Assembly: GCF_000014005.1 (NCBI RefSeq)
Contig: NC_008009.1
Span: 4,154,001-4,218,000, forward strand
Source: Candidatus Koribacter versatilis Ellin345
GTDB lineage: Bacteria > Acidobacteriota > Terriglobia > Terriglobales > Acidobacteriaceae
Length of the DNA: 64,000 nucleotides
Reading direction: 5' to 3'
Shown piece after piece: positions 38,723-47,107 of the stretch. The first letter of the stretch is position 1, and each line of letters opens with the position of its first letter. A model generated the notes under the pieces. The model saw nothing but the letters and a program-made list of their open reading frames with translations. It ran no database searches and was not told where the DNA came from. The position numbers and the translations under genes were made by a program.

Positions 38723-41560
38723 ATGGAACTTCCCTCCAATGAAGCCAAAGTCGTCGCCTTTGGCCTCTTCAAAGCTGACCTCAACGCCCGTTCCCTGACC
38801 AAGGGAGGCGCCTCCGTGCGTCTGCAGGACCAACCTTTCGAGGTGCTGGGTCTTCTCCTGGAGCGTCCCGGGGAAATCGTCAGCCGGGAGGAGATCCGCC
38901 AGCGGCTTTGGTCGTCGGATACGTTCGTCGAGTTCGACGATGGTTTGAATACAGCTATAAAGAAGTTGCGCACCGCCCTGGGAGACAGCGCCCTCAACCC
39001 GCGCTTTGTCGAAACCGTTCCCCGGCGGGGATATAGGTTTATCGCCCCAGTGTCGGTTCTGTCGCCGGTGGCCACGCCCGAACCTGAGTCGCAAACTGAG
39101 GATGTGGTCATCGCCTCCCGGGAGCGCTCGCAAATCACCATTACCCAGCCGCATCATCCGGTTTTCTGGAGCACCGTCGCGCTGGGGCTGGCGATCTCGT
39201 TCCTCGCCGGCGGGTGGTACTACCGCTCCCGCTCCGGATCAGACTCGGTGGTAAGCGCTGCGCCGATCCGCATGCGTCCGGCGGTGGCTGTTCTTGGCTT
39301 CCATGATTTGACCGGCCGACGAGATACTGCGTGGCTTTCCACCGCCATCGCCCAGATGCTTTGCACCGAACTCGGCGCTGGCGAGCAGTTGCGCATGGTT
39401 TCCGGCGAGCAAGTCGCGCGCGCTCGCAAGGAAGTGGCGTGGGACCGCGAAGATACGCTGGAAAAGGCGTCACTTACCAAGCTGCGGTCGAGATTGGGGT
39501 CGGATTACGTCGTAATTGGCGCGTATACCGTGGTGGATTCGCCGGCCGGTCCACAAATCCGACTGGATGTGCGCCTTCAGGACGCCCGCGCCGGTGAAAC
39601 GCTTCTGGAAGAATCCGATACCGGCAACCAGTCCGAGCTATTTGCGTTGGTTTCGCATACCGGTCAGCGTCTGCGCGACCGGCTTGGCATTGACCGCGCC
39701 AACGGCGATCACGACGCCCAGATTCGCGCCTCTCTGCCGAAGAACGTTGAGGCCGCACGCCTCTACTCCGAGGGTGTCGCGCAATTGCGCGATGGCAACG
39801 CCGTCCAAGCCCGCGATTTGTTGACGAAAGCCATCGCCATCGAGCCAGAGCACGCACTTTCGCACGCTGCGCTCGCCGAGGCCTGGACGATGCTCGGTTA
39901 TGACTCGCGCGCCAGCCAGGAAGTCCAACTCGCGTTCAATCTCTCGCAGGACCTTTCGCGCGAGACCAAGCTCTCCATCGAAGGCCGCTACCGCGCATTG
40001 GCCCACGACTATCCCAAGGCAATTGAGATTTATCGCAAGCTGCGCGACCTCTATCCCGATAACATTGATTACGCGCTGGTTCTCGCGCGGGTGCAGAACA
40101 AGGGTGGGTTGCCGAAAGACGCGCTCCTGACCATCGCGACGATGCGGCAGATTCCCGGGACGGCCAGCCATGACCCGCGCATAGATCTCGCCGAGGCGTC
40201 GGCTGCCGAGACGCTCAGCGACTTCCAGCGGAGCCTGCAGGCGGCCTCCGTCGCCGCGGTTAAGGCTGAATCCGAGGGACGCACGCAAGTCGTGTTGGAG
40301 GCCCGCGCCAAGCAGATCTGGGATTACGATCGCCTCGGCGATTTCGATAAAGCGATGGCCGCCGCCAAGAGCAGCGTGGAACTAGCCAAGGCCAGTGGCA
40401 ACGAACGCGAAATGGCCACCATGCAACACACCATGGGTCATCTGGAATACGACCAGGGTGATCTGCCGGGAGCCGTACGCGATTACGAGGCCGCACTTCG
40501 CGAGTTCCGCAAACTTGGGGCGCTGTGGGACACCGCCTCCTGCGCCCACAATCTCGGCGTCGTCTACCAGGACCAGGGACTGACTCAACAGGCGCGCACC
40601 TATATGGAAGAGGCCCTGCGCATTCAGCGTGAGATCAACGATGAACGCGGCGTCGCCTCCGATCTCGACGATCTCAGCAACATCCTGCTCAGCACCGGAG
40701 ACCTCGACGCAGCCCTGCGCATGAAGCAGGAGGCGCTGCAAATCTTCCAGAAGCTCGGCAACCGCATGGGCGAATCAATTACCCTCGGCAATCTTGCCGA
40801 GGTGTACCTCGCGAAAGGCGATCTCGCCGCCGCCAAGGACAGCTACGACCATTCCTACGCGCTTAAACAGCAGATCGGTTACAAGCGCGGCTATGGATAC
40901 AGTCTCTCCGGCATCGCCAACATCCTTATATTGCAGGACAAACTGGCCGAGGCGCAGACCACCGCCAACCAGGCATTGGCGGCGCGCCAGGAACAGAAAG
41001 ATGAGAGCAACATCCAGCTGAGCCGCGCGCAACTCGCGGAGATCGCCCTTGAACAGGGCCAGAACGATGTCTCGGTTTCGCTCGCAGGCGAGACGACGAA
41101 ATACTTCGACAAGCAGCATGCCCCCGCCAGTTCGACCTACAGCTACGCGGTCCTCGCGCGCGGATTAGCGCAGCAAGGCAAATCCGGCGAAGCGCTAACC
41201 AACGCCCAACGTTCACTCACGATCTCGAAACAAACCGGGGACCTGATCACTAACTTCGGCTCGCAACTCGCGCTGGCAGAATCGCAAGCTGCCGCCGGAC
41301 AGAAGCCCGCCGCCGTGCACACGCTGCAAGCGTTGCAATCCCGCGCACACGCCGCCGGTGTCGTTCGGTATGAACTCGAAGCCCGGTTACGCTTAGCCGA
41401 ACTACAGGGGGACGGCGCCTCTGCGCAGCGTCAACTTGATGAAGTACACCGCGACGCCGCGGCACGCGGATTCCTGCTGATCGCGAGGAAGGCGGCGGGA
41501 AGTCGGGCGCAAATCGCGGCAGTTGCGCACGTACCGGATATCCCGTCTGCGCGACATTAG
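38723..41560 (+). CDS. CadC-type winged-helix transmembrane regulator with TPR sensor
   Basis: The 945-residue protein (ATG at 38723, GGATGGCGGG upstream) has an N-terminal OmpR/PhoB-type winged helix (residues ~10-105: FGLFKADLNARSLTKGG, FEVLGLLLERPGEIVSREE, NPRFVETVPRRGYRFIAPV), one membrane helix (~148-168), a TolB-N-like alpha/beta domain (~190-330, AVLGFHDLTGRRDTAWLSTA) and about ten TPR repeats to the end. This one-component, membrane-anchored regulator class is expanded in Acidobacteria. DNA binding would be cytoplasmic and the TPR sensor periplasmic. The target is unknown; the divergent small gene/cytochrome unit is a candidate. Confidence 0.88.
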   Translation: MELPSNEAKVVAFGLFKADLNARSLTKGGASVRLQDQPFEVLGLLLERPGEIVSREEIRQRLWSSDTFVEFDDGLNTAIKKLRTALGDSALNPRFVETVPRRGYRFIAPVSVLSPVATPEPESQTEDVVIASRERSQITITQPHHPVFWSTVALGLAISFLAGGWYYRSRSGSDSVVSAAPIRMRPAVAVLGFHDLTGRRDTAWLSTAIAQMLCTELGAGEQLRMVSGEQVARARKEVAWDREDTLEKASLTKLRSRLGSDYVVIGAYTVVDSPAGPQIRLDVRLQDARAGETLLEESDTGNQSELFALVSHTGQRLRDRLGIDRANGDHDAQIRASLPKNVEAARLYSEGVAQLRDGNAVQARDLLTKAIAIEPEHALSHAALAEAWTMLGYDSRASQEVQLAFNLSQDLSRETKLSIEGRYRALAHDYPKAIEIYRKLRDLYPDNIDYALVLARVQNKGGLPKDALLTIATMRQIPGTASHDPRIDLAEASAAETLSDFQRSLQAASVAAVKAESEGRTQVVLEARAKQIWDYDRLGDFDKAMAAAKSSVELAKASGNEREMATMQHTMGHLEYDQGDLPGAVRDYEAALREFRKLGALWDTASCAHNLGVVYQDQGLTQQARTYMEEALRIQREINDERGVASDLDDLSNILLSTGDLDAALRMKQEALQIFQKLGNRMGESITLGNLAEVYLAKGDLAAAKDSYDHSYALKQQIGYKRGYGYSLSGIANILILQDKLAEAQTTANQALAARQEQKDESNIQLSRAQLAEIALEQGQNDVSVSLAGETTKYFDKQHAPASSTYSYAVLARGLAQQGKSGEALTNAQRSLTISKQTGDLITNFGSQLALAESQAAAGQKPAAVHTLQALQSRAHAAGVVRYELEARLRLAELQGDGASAQRQLDEVHRDAAARGFLLIARKAAGSRAQIAAVAHVPDIPSARH

Positions 41561-41578
41561 CCAGCAAGAACCGCACCG

Positions 41579-42367
41579 TCAGACCCAACTCGATCTCCTC
41601 TGAGTTCGCTTAGGTCCGGAAATCTCTCCCATAATGCGGTCTTCAAGATCTTTCAATTCCGAGCGGAGCGTCTGAGCGACACGTCTTGCTTCCTTTGCGA
41701 ACGCCGGCAACTCATCTATGTGAACGACTCGTATGCAGGTCCCGAAATTCTTCGGAGGATCCGTGCTGAATAGGAATTCCCCGCGACGCGTTTGCTCCAA
41801 ACGAAGATTGTCGTGCTCATCTAGATAACAGACACATATCGGTGAATCCACGACAAGCACGGGAAATGCGAATCCTACAACGTAATTCCTGCCCGAACGG
41901 CCAGAAACCCAATCAGCTGTGGCCTTGGCGAGGCCAATCGATGCTGCATAAGCCGTGTCAGTTTCGCTCAGAGCTTGCTTCAGTGCGTAACCTAATAAGC
42001 CAGATTTCGTAAGCCAAGGTACCTTCTCGACGAGGACATCGATTTTCCGAACCAACGCCTCGTGTCCTTGTTGCGACGTCCGGGCGAACGCCATACTGCG
42101 GCTGTATCCGTCGAGAACGTGTTCTGATGAAAGCAATATCCAAGGTTTCTTAGTTGACTTGCACTCAACCACAAACGCTATACCGACAACCCCGACAGGA
42201 TCGGGGTCAATCGCGAGCACATCAATTTCTCGCGCTTTGCCAGTCTCCGGATCTGTATAGTGGCTCGATTGGCGAACATCAAAACCCTCACTTCGAAAGA
42301 CTGCGGCCGCGCGCATTTCGAGCGGGAATCCTTGATTCTCCAACCACTCTCTAACTTTTTCGATCAT
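41579..42367 (-). CDS. PD-(D/E)XK nuclease-fold protein, orphan
   Basis: The 262-residue protein (ATG 42367) begins MIEKVREWLENQGFPLEMRA and has EIDVLAIDP followed by FVVECKSTKKPW, the D...ECK core of the PD-(D/E)XK nuclease fold seen in Mrr-like restriction endonucleases and related enzymes. The rest (SGRNYVVGFAFPVLVVDSPI) is a beta-rich C-terminal part unknown to me. No methyltransferase or helicase partner is adjacent, so it may be a solitary Mrr-like or repair nuclease. The region is lower in GC than its surroundings, which fits horizontal acquisition. Confidence 0.65.
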   Translation of the reverse strand: MIEKVREWLENQGFPLEMRAAAVFRSEGFDVRQSSHYTDPETGKAREIDVLAIDPDPVGVVGIAFVVECKSTKKPWILLSSEHVLDGYSRSMAFARTSQQGHEALVRKIDVLVEKVPWLTKSGLLGYALKQALSETDTAYAASIGLAKATADWVSGRSGRNYVVGFAFPVLVVDSPICVCYLDEHDNLRLEQTRRGEFLFSTDPPKNFGTCIRVVHIDELPAFAKEARRVAQTLRSELKDLEDRIMGEISGPKRTQRRSSWV

Positions 42368-42496
42368 TCGCCCACCCCGAATTCCATTCCGAGCGCGCAA
42401 TGATAGCGCACTCCTGTTTGCCCTTCCGCCCAAAATCCCGTAAAATACTCTTTCGGCAAACTGTCGAGATTCTTGGTAGAGGACACCTGCAACTCA

Positions 42497-42766
42497 ATGG
42501 CAAATCATTATTCGGCGCTCAAGCGCGCACGTCAGACTGAAACCCGCACCGCGCGCAATCGCGCCAATACCTCCCGCATGCGCACCCAGCTTCGCGCGCT
42601 GCGCACCGCCATCGCCGGCGGCGATGCCGCACAGGTTAAGACCGAGTTCAGCGGCACCGTGTCCCTGCTCGACAAGGCCGTCCAAAAGGGCGTGCTCCAC
42701 AAGAACACTGCCAGCCGCTATAAGGCGCGCCTCAGCGCACGCGTCAAGGCGAAGACCTCCAAGTAG
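42497..42766 (+). CDS. rpsT: 30S ribosomal protein S20
   Basis: The 89-residue protein starts [20 protein letters not shown] and continues with [19 protein letters not shown] and a C-terminal [16 protein letters not shown], the complete S20 pattern. S20 binds 16S rRNA early in 30S assembly. The ATG at 42497 is chosen over an upstream in-frame start because the family begins with MAN/MANH. A terminator follows within 25 bases, so it is monocistronic. Confidence 0.96.
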   Translation: MANHYSALKRARQTETRTARNRANTSRMRTQLRALRTAIAGGDAAQVKTEFSGTVSLLDKAVQKGVLHKNTASRYKARLSARVKAKTSK

Positions 42767-42788
42767 TTACGCATTCCCGTTTCTTCCG

Positions 42789-42820
42789 ACGGCAGGCCTG
42801 GAGCCTGCCGTTTCTTTTTC
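42789..42820 (+). terminator. Terminator of rpsT
   Basis: Perfect 9-bp stem ACGGCAGGC/GCCTGCCGT with a 5-base loop, followed by TTCTTTTTC. Confidence 0.9.
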
Positions 42821-42926
42821 CGAAAATCTCGCTGCTTTCGACTTCTGGGCAATTGAACTATGCTCACCATCCCCTTTATCATCAGTCTTTCCATCAACTC
42901 TCCTATTCGTCCGCCGAAAGGACATC

Positions 42927-44750
42927 ATGCCGTATCCCGCGTCTGTGTTTGGGCCTGCCGTACGTAACCAAGTTCTCCGTTCCCTTTTATTGATTGCTCT
43001 CATTCCGGCTGCTCTTTTCTTGAGCGCCTGCGGCGGCAGTAGTTCCAGCACGACAGCAACTACCGGAGTCGCGCCAGTCTTCACCAGCACGGCTCCGACC
43101 ATCGCGCGCGAAGGCGTTCTGTATACCTACGACGTCACCACGACGACGTCGGACGGCAGCACGGTGACCTACGCGGCAACCACTGTCCCGAGCGGCGCCA
43201 CCTTCGATGGCGCCACCTTGAAGTGGACGCCTACCCACGCCGAATCGCGTATCTCGAACTCATTCACAATCACTGCTACCACCAGCAATAACGGAACCGC
43301 CACGCAGTTCTTCAGCGTCACGCCAAATGGCAATATTGACGGTACCGCCGTTGATCACGCCGTCACGGGCAGTGGCTTGAAAAATTACAACCAGGACCTC
43401 AGCGGTTCTGTCGTCGAAGCCCTCGTTCCCGATGGCAAGGGTGGCTACAACACGGTGAGAGGATCGGGCAAGGATGACGGCACCTTCAGTGTGGGCAACA
43501 TCGGCACCGGCAGCTTCTGGCTGCATGTGCAGCAGCCGGAGGTCGGTACTCTCCAGGACAATTACATCTGGACCAACGCCAGTGATGTCGACCTCGGCAT
43601 GCTGCTCGGCCAACGACCGGATGTTGTGCAGGAGAAGCTCGGCCAGACCATCACGACAAGCTTCGATCTCGCCGTTGCCCCTAAGAGCGAAGACTCTCTC
43701 GCGTGGGCAAGTCCAGATGCAGGTGCTTTTGGAAACGGCCTGCCGACTTCTTTCACGCAACATCTTGTGTCAACGTTCCCGCAGTCGGGCGGCCTCATCG
43801 ATAGTGCCAAGGGAGATCGCGGCTTCTTTGTTCATTACTCGCCAACGTCCACTGGCCTCGGCGTAGCCGTTGATGCTGCCGAATACGACAGTATTACGCA
43901 GACTGATGGCGGAACAACGAACCTGACCACCAATACCGCTGCGCTCAGCGGAACCAGCACCGCCAATCCGGTGATCAAGATCACGCAGTGGGACGCGCTG
44001 TATGCGGGTCTGCCTGGGGTTACCCCTCTTCTAAAAGAGTTCGACTTCTACGACGCACGCTATCCCGGAACGGAAGGCCCCGCGGGCGGTATCGACATTG
44101 CCTATGGTCCAGACCTGCGAAACGTCACCACGGACACAGACCTGGGCAGTTTTAGCTATGCCATGATTTCCAAGACCGGCGTTCCCTACACCCAGTTTCT
44201 CGACTACGGCCTCCGCATCATTAATGTCGGTTCGAGCAATTTTGAATTTGTCGTCGGCGGCGCAATCTTCACCAACGCAGTGCCGACCTCTGCCACTCCG
44301 ATCGTTCCGGTTATAAGTTTGCCGCGCTCCGTAACCGTGGATGGCAAAGATTTCCTGAGCGACCAGACCAACATTTCGTTGAGCCCACAAATCTCGTGGT
44401 CCACTCCGTCGACGGGCACTCCAACGTCGTACGCTTTGTACGTCTACGACACAAGCAAGTTCAACGCGATCGCGTCGTTTTATACCAATGGAAACAGCGT
44501 GACTGTGCCGGCCGGGATGCTGCACGCCGGCTCCACCTACATCTTTTATTTGGAGGCTTTCCTGTCCCAGAGTACGACGTTTGCAACAGCGCCGTTTCGC
44601 ACAGGAACCAGCCAGGCAATCTCGTTTGTCGTTTCCGGCATAATGACCACGGCCGGAGGCGCCAGTGCGTCAGGCGTGCCCTCCGAGACGAAACAGAAGT
44701 TTAGGGTTACGCCTCGTTTCGTGGGAGCACCGAAGGTTGCAAAGCAATAG
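42927..44750 (+). CDS. Ig-fold lipoprotein, function unknown
   Basis: The 607-residue protein starts at 42927 (AAAGGA upstream). The N-terminal region ends in a lipobox, LSACGG, so it is a predicted lipoprotein. Next comes a putative Ig domain (VFTSTAPTIAREGVLYTYDV ... ATFDGATLKWTPTHAE), the He_PIG type, followed by a DUF-like beta-rich region (~130-520) and a last fibronectin-like segment (ISWSTPSTGTPTSYALYVYD). No catalytic site is recognised. A role in surface binding or envelope structure is plausible. A terminator follows closely. Confidence 0.72.
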   Translation: MPYPASVFGPAVRNQVLRSLLLIALIPAALFLSACGGSSSSTTATTGVAPVFTSTAPTIAREGVLYTYDVTTTTSDGSTVTYAATTVPSGATFDGATLKWTPTHAESRISNSFTITATTSNNGTATQFFSVTPNGNIDGTAVDHAVTGSGLKNYNQDLSGSVVEALVPDGKGGYNTVRGSGKDDGTFSVGNIGTGSFWLHVQQPEVGTLQDNYIWTNASDVDLGMLLGQRPDVVQEKLGQTITTSFDLAVAPKSEDSLAWASPDAGAFGNGLPTSFTQHLVSTFPQSGGLIDSAKGDRGFFVHYSPTSTGLGVAVDAAEYDSITQTDGGTTNLTTNTAALSGTSTANPVIKITQWDALYAGLPGVTPLLKEFDFYDARYPGTEGPAGGIDIAYGPDLRNVTTDTDLGSFSYAMISKTGVPYTQFLDYGLRIINVGSSNFEFVVGGAIFTNAVPTSATPIVPVISLPRSVTVDGKDFLSDQTNISLSPQISWSTPSTGTPTSYALYVYDTSKFNAIASFYTNGNSVTVPAGMLHAGSTYIFYLEAFLSQSTTFATAPFRTGTSQAISFVVSGIMTTAGGASASGVPSETKQKFRVTPRFVGAPKVAKQ

Positions 44751-44769
44751 AAGGTTCGGAAGCGGAGCG

Positions 44770-44792
44770 CGGCAGGCTTCGGCCTGCCGTTT
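44770..44792 (+). terminator. Terminator after the Ig-fold lipoprotein gene
   Basis: 8-bp stem CGGCAGGC/GCCTGCCG with a short loop, followed by TTTGCG, 20 bases past the stop codon. Confidence 0.6.
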
Positions 44793-45066
44793 GCGCTGGC
44801 GCTTTGAGGGTGTAGTCGTGGTTCTCCCACCCTTGTGTGACGTAAATCGCCTTCCGAGCTATTCCTCTCCGCACACGATCGACTTAGTCTGTTCTCGTAC
44901 GATGCAGTTGGGCCACGACAGTATCCTTTCGAAGATTTCTCAGTACGTAGTTGGGCTCTACAGCAATACAGATTTTGGGCTCCGGGACATTTAAGCAGTT
45001 AGCTCTTCAAGACAAGAAATCAGTATGCAATTCGCTTCAAGCCTCGGGACACACCCGAGGCTTTTT
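44793..45066 (+). ncRNA. Possible small RNA or orphan transcript
   Basis: No credible ORF lies here, yet a strong plus-strand terminator (AAGCCTCGGG-ACACA-CCCGAGGCTT followed by TTTT; 45039-45066) sits 250 bases after the previous terminator. That implies a separate plus-strand transcript ending here. A short 30-codon frame at 44902 (MQLGHDSILSKISQ) lacks a ribosome site. Identity is unknown. Confidence 0.35.
45039..45066 (+). terminator. Strong Rho-independent terminator
   Basis: 10-bp stem AAGCCTCGGG/CCCGAGGCTT, 5-base loop, then a TTTT run. No annotated plus-strand gene immediately precedes it. Confidence 0.85.
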
Positions 45067-45088
45067 TGCGTTCCGTCCCCAATAAAAA

Positions 45089-45110
45089 CGCCCCGACCGA
45101 AGCCGGGGCG
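45089..45110 (-). terminator. Terminator of the Cys-rich protein gene
   Basis: Stem CGCCCCG/CGGGGCG around ACCGAAGC, followed on the minus strand by TTTTTATT, 22 bases past the stop at 45132. Confidence 0.85.
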
Positions 45111-45131
45111 CAACTCAGGAGGTTCCGAAAA

Positions 45132-45482
45132 CTAGCTGGCTTTGTCCATCTTGCAATGATCGCCGCAGCAGGCCTTGCCGGCCTTGGCCATCTCGCATTT
45201 GCCGTCTTTGCAGCACGACTTGCCCTTAGCCATGTCCTTCATGCCTTTGCAGCAGTCCTTGTTGCAGCTCATTTTGCCGTCTTTCATATCGCAGCATTTG
45301 CCATCCGTGCAGCAGCCGCCGTCTTTCGAACAGCTCTTGGCGTCTGCTTTCGCGCCATCATGGCTGCAACACGAACACGCTTTGCTATCTGTGGATGCCG
45401 CTGGCGCCGCGGACTGTGCCACCATGCCGATCGCGAACAACATCACGACGAACATCACGAAAATCGCATACTTCGGTTTCAT
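45132..45482 (-). CDS. Exported Cys-rich (metallothionein-like) protein
   Basis: The 116-residue protein (ATG 45482, AGAGGA upstream) has a signal peptide (MKPKYAIFVMFVVMLFAIGM, cleaved near VAQSAA). The mature ~90 residues contain about 17 cysteines, mostly as CC pairs (ACSCCSHDGAK, GGCCTDGKCCDMKDGK, NKDCCKGMKD, KSCCKDGKCEM, KACCGDHCKM), with many Lys, Asp and Met. This composition predicts soft-metal (Cu, Zn, Cd) binding in the periplasm. I know no named family. It lies 107 bases downstream of another metal-ligand-rich exported protein on the same strand. Confidence 0.75.
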   Translation of the reverse strand: MKPKYAIFVMFVVMLFAIGMVAQSAAPAASTDSKACSCCSHDGAKADAKSCSKDGGCCTDGKCCDMKDGKMSCNKDCCKGMKDMAKGKSCCKDGKCEMAKAGKACCGDHCKMDKAS

Positions 45483-45589
45483 AAAATCCTCTTTCCAGTG
45501 TCTGATACCGCGGGGAAACACCGCTGCCATGTACATGCAGCGTAGGAAATGTGCGGATCGTGCCTTCAGGCGAAGGCTATGGAAGAGGT

Positions 45590-46036
45590 CTAAACGCGCA
45601 GGTCGGCTTTGGCTTCGAAGACAGGTTTCTGGTAGCGCAACCCAGCGCGTTCCCATATCACGCCGGAATGAGCATTTTCTTCATTCAGGAGGTTGATCGC
45701 ATGGGCGGTCGCGAAGGCGCGTGCCTGCCCATCATCAAGATATTTGGTGGTTCCGCTGATCGCCTGGTCGGCGTGCATCATCATGCAGCCGTCCATGGTG
45801 TCGCAGTCGCTGTCGCCGTGCATCCGGTAGCAAACGATGACCAGGATTTCTTTCGGCGGACAGCATTTGTGCGATGCCATCCCCGCCACATGCGGGTGCG
45901 GCATCATCACCGTGCGATAGGCCATCTTGTCGCAGCTCGGCGCGTGCAACATGGTCATCGGCGCGCACATCGCGCTCACCGACCACATCAGCAACGCAAC
46001 CAGCACAACGCTCGAGATGGCTCTACGGAACTGCAT
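45590..46036 (-). CDS. Exported Met/His/Cys-rich protein, probably metal-related
   Basis: The 148-residue protein has a signal peptide (MQFRRAISSVVLVALLMWSVSAMC) and then a run of possible metal ligands: APMTMLHAPSC, MMPHPHVAGMASHKCCPP, and DCDTMDGCMMMHAD. The C-terminal third has few such residues. No family known. The pattern suggests copper or similar metal handling outside the cytoplasm. A perfect CRP-type site lies 36 bases before its start codon. It is upstream of the Cys-rich gene, so the two could be one operon. Confidence 0.6.
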   Translation of the reverse strand: MQFRRAISSVVLVALLMWSVSAMCAPMTMLHAPSCDKMAYRTVMMPHPHVAGMASHKCCPPKEILVIVCYRMHGDSDCDTMDGCMMMHADQAISGTTKYLDDGQARAFATAHAINLLNEENAHSGVIWERAGLRYQKPVFEAKADLRV

Positions 46037-46071
46037 CGTGGTTCATTCTCTGCTTCGCATCACGAACAGGC

Positions 46072-46087
46072 TGTGACGCACGTCACA
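46072..46087 (-). promoter_or_regulatory. Perfect CRP-type site (TGTGA-N6-TCACA)
   Basis: TGTGACGCACGTCACA matches the consensus fully and is centred 43 bases before the start of the Met/His/Cys-rich gene. A GAGAAT -10-like hexamer on the minus strand (46045-46050) places the site near -41 of a start adjacent to the ATG, class-II geometry. Confidence 0.5.
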
Positions 46088-46099
46088 TGATACGCAGAT

Positions 46100-46603
46100 T
46101 TACAGTACGTTGTTCCTTAGCCTGTACCCCGGATTCATCAGCCCCGTCGGCGGATAGATCTCATCACCCACGTATATAAATCCCAGTTTCTCCAGCACCC
46201 GCCACGACGGCCGGTTGTCCGGATGATGTCCTGCGAACAACTCCTTCACCTGCATCACATTGAACGCATACTGGATCACCGCCCGTCCCGCCTCTTCCGC
46301 CAGGCCCTTGCCCCAAAACTCCGGCCGCAGATGAAATCCCAACTCATAGATATTTTCATAAGGACGCAGCCCACAGCATCCCACGAACTCGCCGCTCTCC
46401 AGCCAGAAGATCGGCCAATATTGCACGGTGAACTCTTCTTGCTGGGCGATTTCTCGTCGCAAGCGCTCGGCGACCTGCTCGGCTGTCATCCCCCCGGCGA
46501 TAAACTTCGTGACTCGCGCGTCGCCCCACAACTGCTGCGCCAGTGGCAGATCTTCCTGGTGCCAATGCCGCCACCCCAGGTGCTGACTTTTCAGGAAAAA
46601 CAT
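46100..46603 (-). CDS. GNAT acetyltransferase, RimJ/RimL type
   Basis: The 167-residue protein (ATG at 46603) shows LGWRHWHQEDLPLAQQLW, WLESGEFVGCCGLRPYE, YELGFHLRPEFWGKGLAEEA (acetyl-CoA-binding R-x-x-G-x-G/A region) and the C-terminal NRPSWRVLEKLGF motif of RimJ/RimL N-acetyltransferases. Substrate could be a protein N-terminus or a small amine; not determinable. It is divergent from a second GNAT gene, with only 25 bases between starts. Confidence 0.85.
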   Translation of the reverse strand: MFFLKSQHLGWRHWHQEDLPLAQQLWGDARVTKFIAGGMTAEQVAERLRREIAQQEEFTVQYWPIFWLESGEFVGCCGLRPYENIYELGFHLRPEFWGKGLAEEAGRAVIQYAFNVMQVKELFAGHHPDNRPSWRVLEKLGFIYVGDEIYPPTGLMNPGYRLRNNVL

Positions 46604-46612
46604 GGCACGAGA

Positions 46613-46620
46613 GTTATAAC
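46613..46620. promoter_or_regulatory. Palindromic -10 element for both divergent GNAT genes
   Basis: GTTATAAC is a perfect palindrome, giving TATAAC on each strand, 8-9 bases before the plus start (46629) and the minus start (46603). Neither gene has a ribosome site, so both mRNAs would be near leaderless. No good -35 is visible for either. Confidence 0.4.
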
Positions 46621-46628
46621 CTAGTTGC

Positions 46629-47084
46629 ATGTCGTTCACGTTCCGCGAAGCCACCCTCGCCGATCTCGAAACGCTTGTTTACCACCGCTACGCCATGTGG
46701 CGCGACATGGGCCGTCCGGCGTCGGTTCTCGAAGCCGTGAATGATGCCGCGCGCGTATACTTCACCGCCGCACTTCCCAGCGGTGGCTATGTCGGTTGGC
46801 TCGCCGAAGCCGACGGCAAAATCGTGGGCGGCGGCGGTGTTGTTATCAGCGAATGGCCTGGCAACCCCGGCTCCACGCTGGCTAAGCGCGCGATGATCCT
46901 CAACATGTTCGTCGAACCCGAATATCGCCGCCGGGGCATAGCCCGTGCGCTGATGGTCGCGATGATTGACTGGTGCAAAGCGCAGGGCTTCCCTTCCGTC
47001 GGCCTGCACGCCAGCGATGAAGGGCGTCCGCTCTATGAATCCCTCGGATTCGGGCCAACCAATGAAATGCGGCTCACGCTTTGA
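46629..47084 (+). CDS. GNAT family acetyltransferase
   Basis: The 151-residue protein has the GNAT fold pattern: MSFTFREATLADLETLVYHR, a WLAEADGKIVGGGGVVI beta strand pair, LNMFVEPEYRRRGIARALM (motif A, R/Q-x-x-G-x-A), and the C-terminal GFPSVGLHASDEGRPLYESL. It belongs to the single-domain N-acetyltransferases; substrate unknown. It is divergent from the RimJ/L-type gene, sharing a palindromic -10 box. Confidence 0.88.
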   Translation: MSFTFREATLADLETLVYHRYAMWRDMGRPASVLEAVNDAARVYFTAALPSGGYVGWLAEADGKIVGGGGVVISEWPGNPGSTLAKRAMILNMFVEPEYRRRGIARALMVAMIDWCKAQGFPSVGLHASDEGRPLYESLGFGPTNEMRLTL

Positions 47085-47107
47085 GGGAATGCCTTAATAT
47101 TTCCTGA

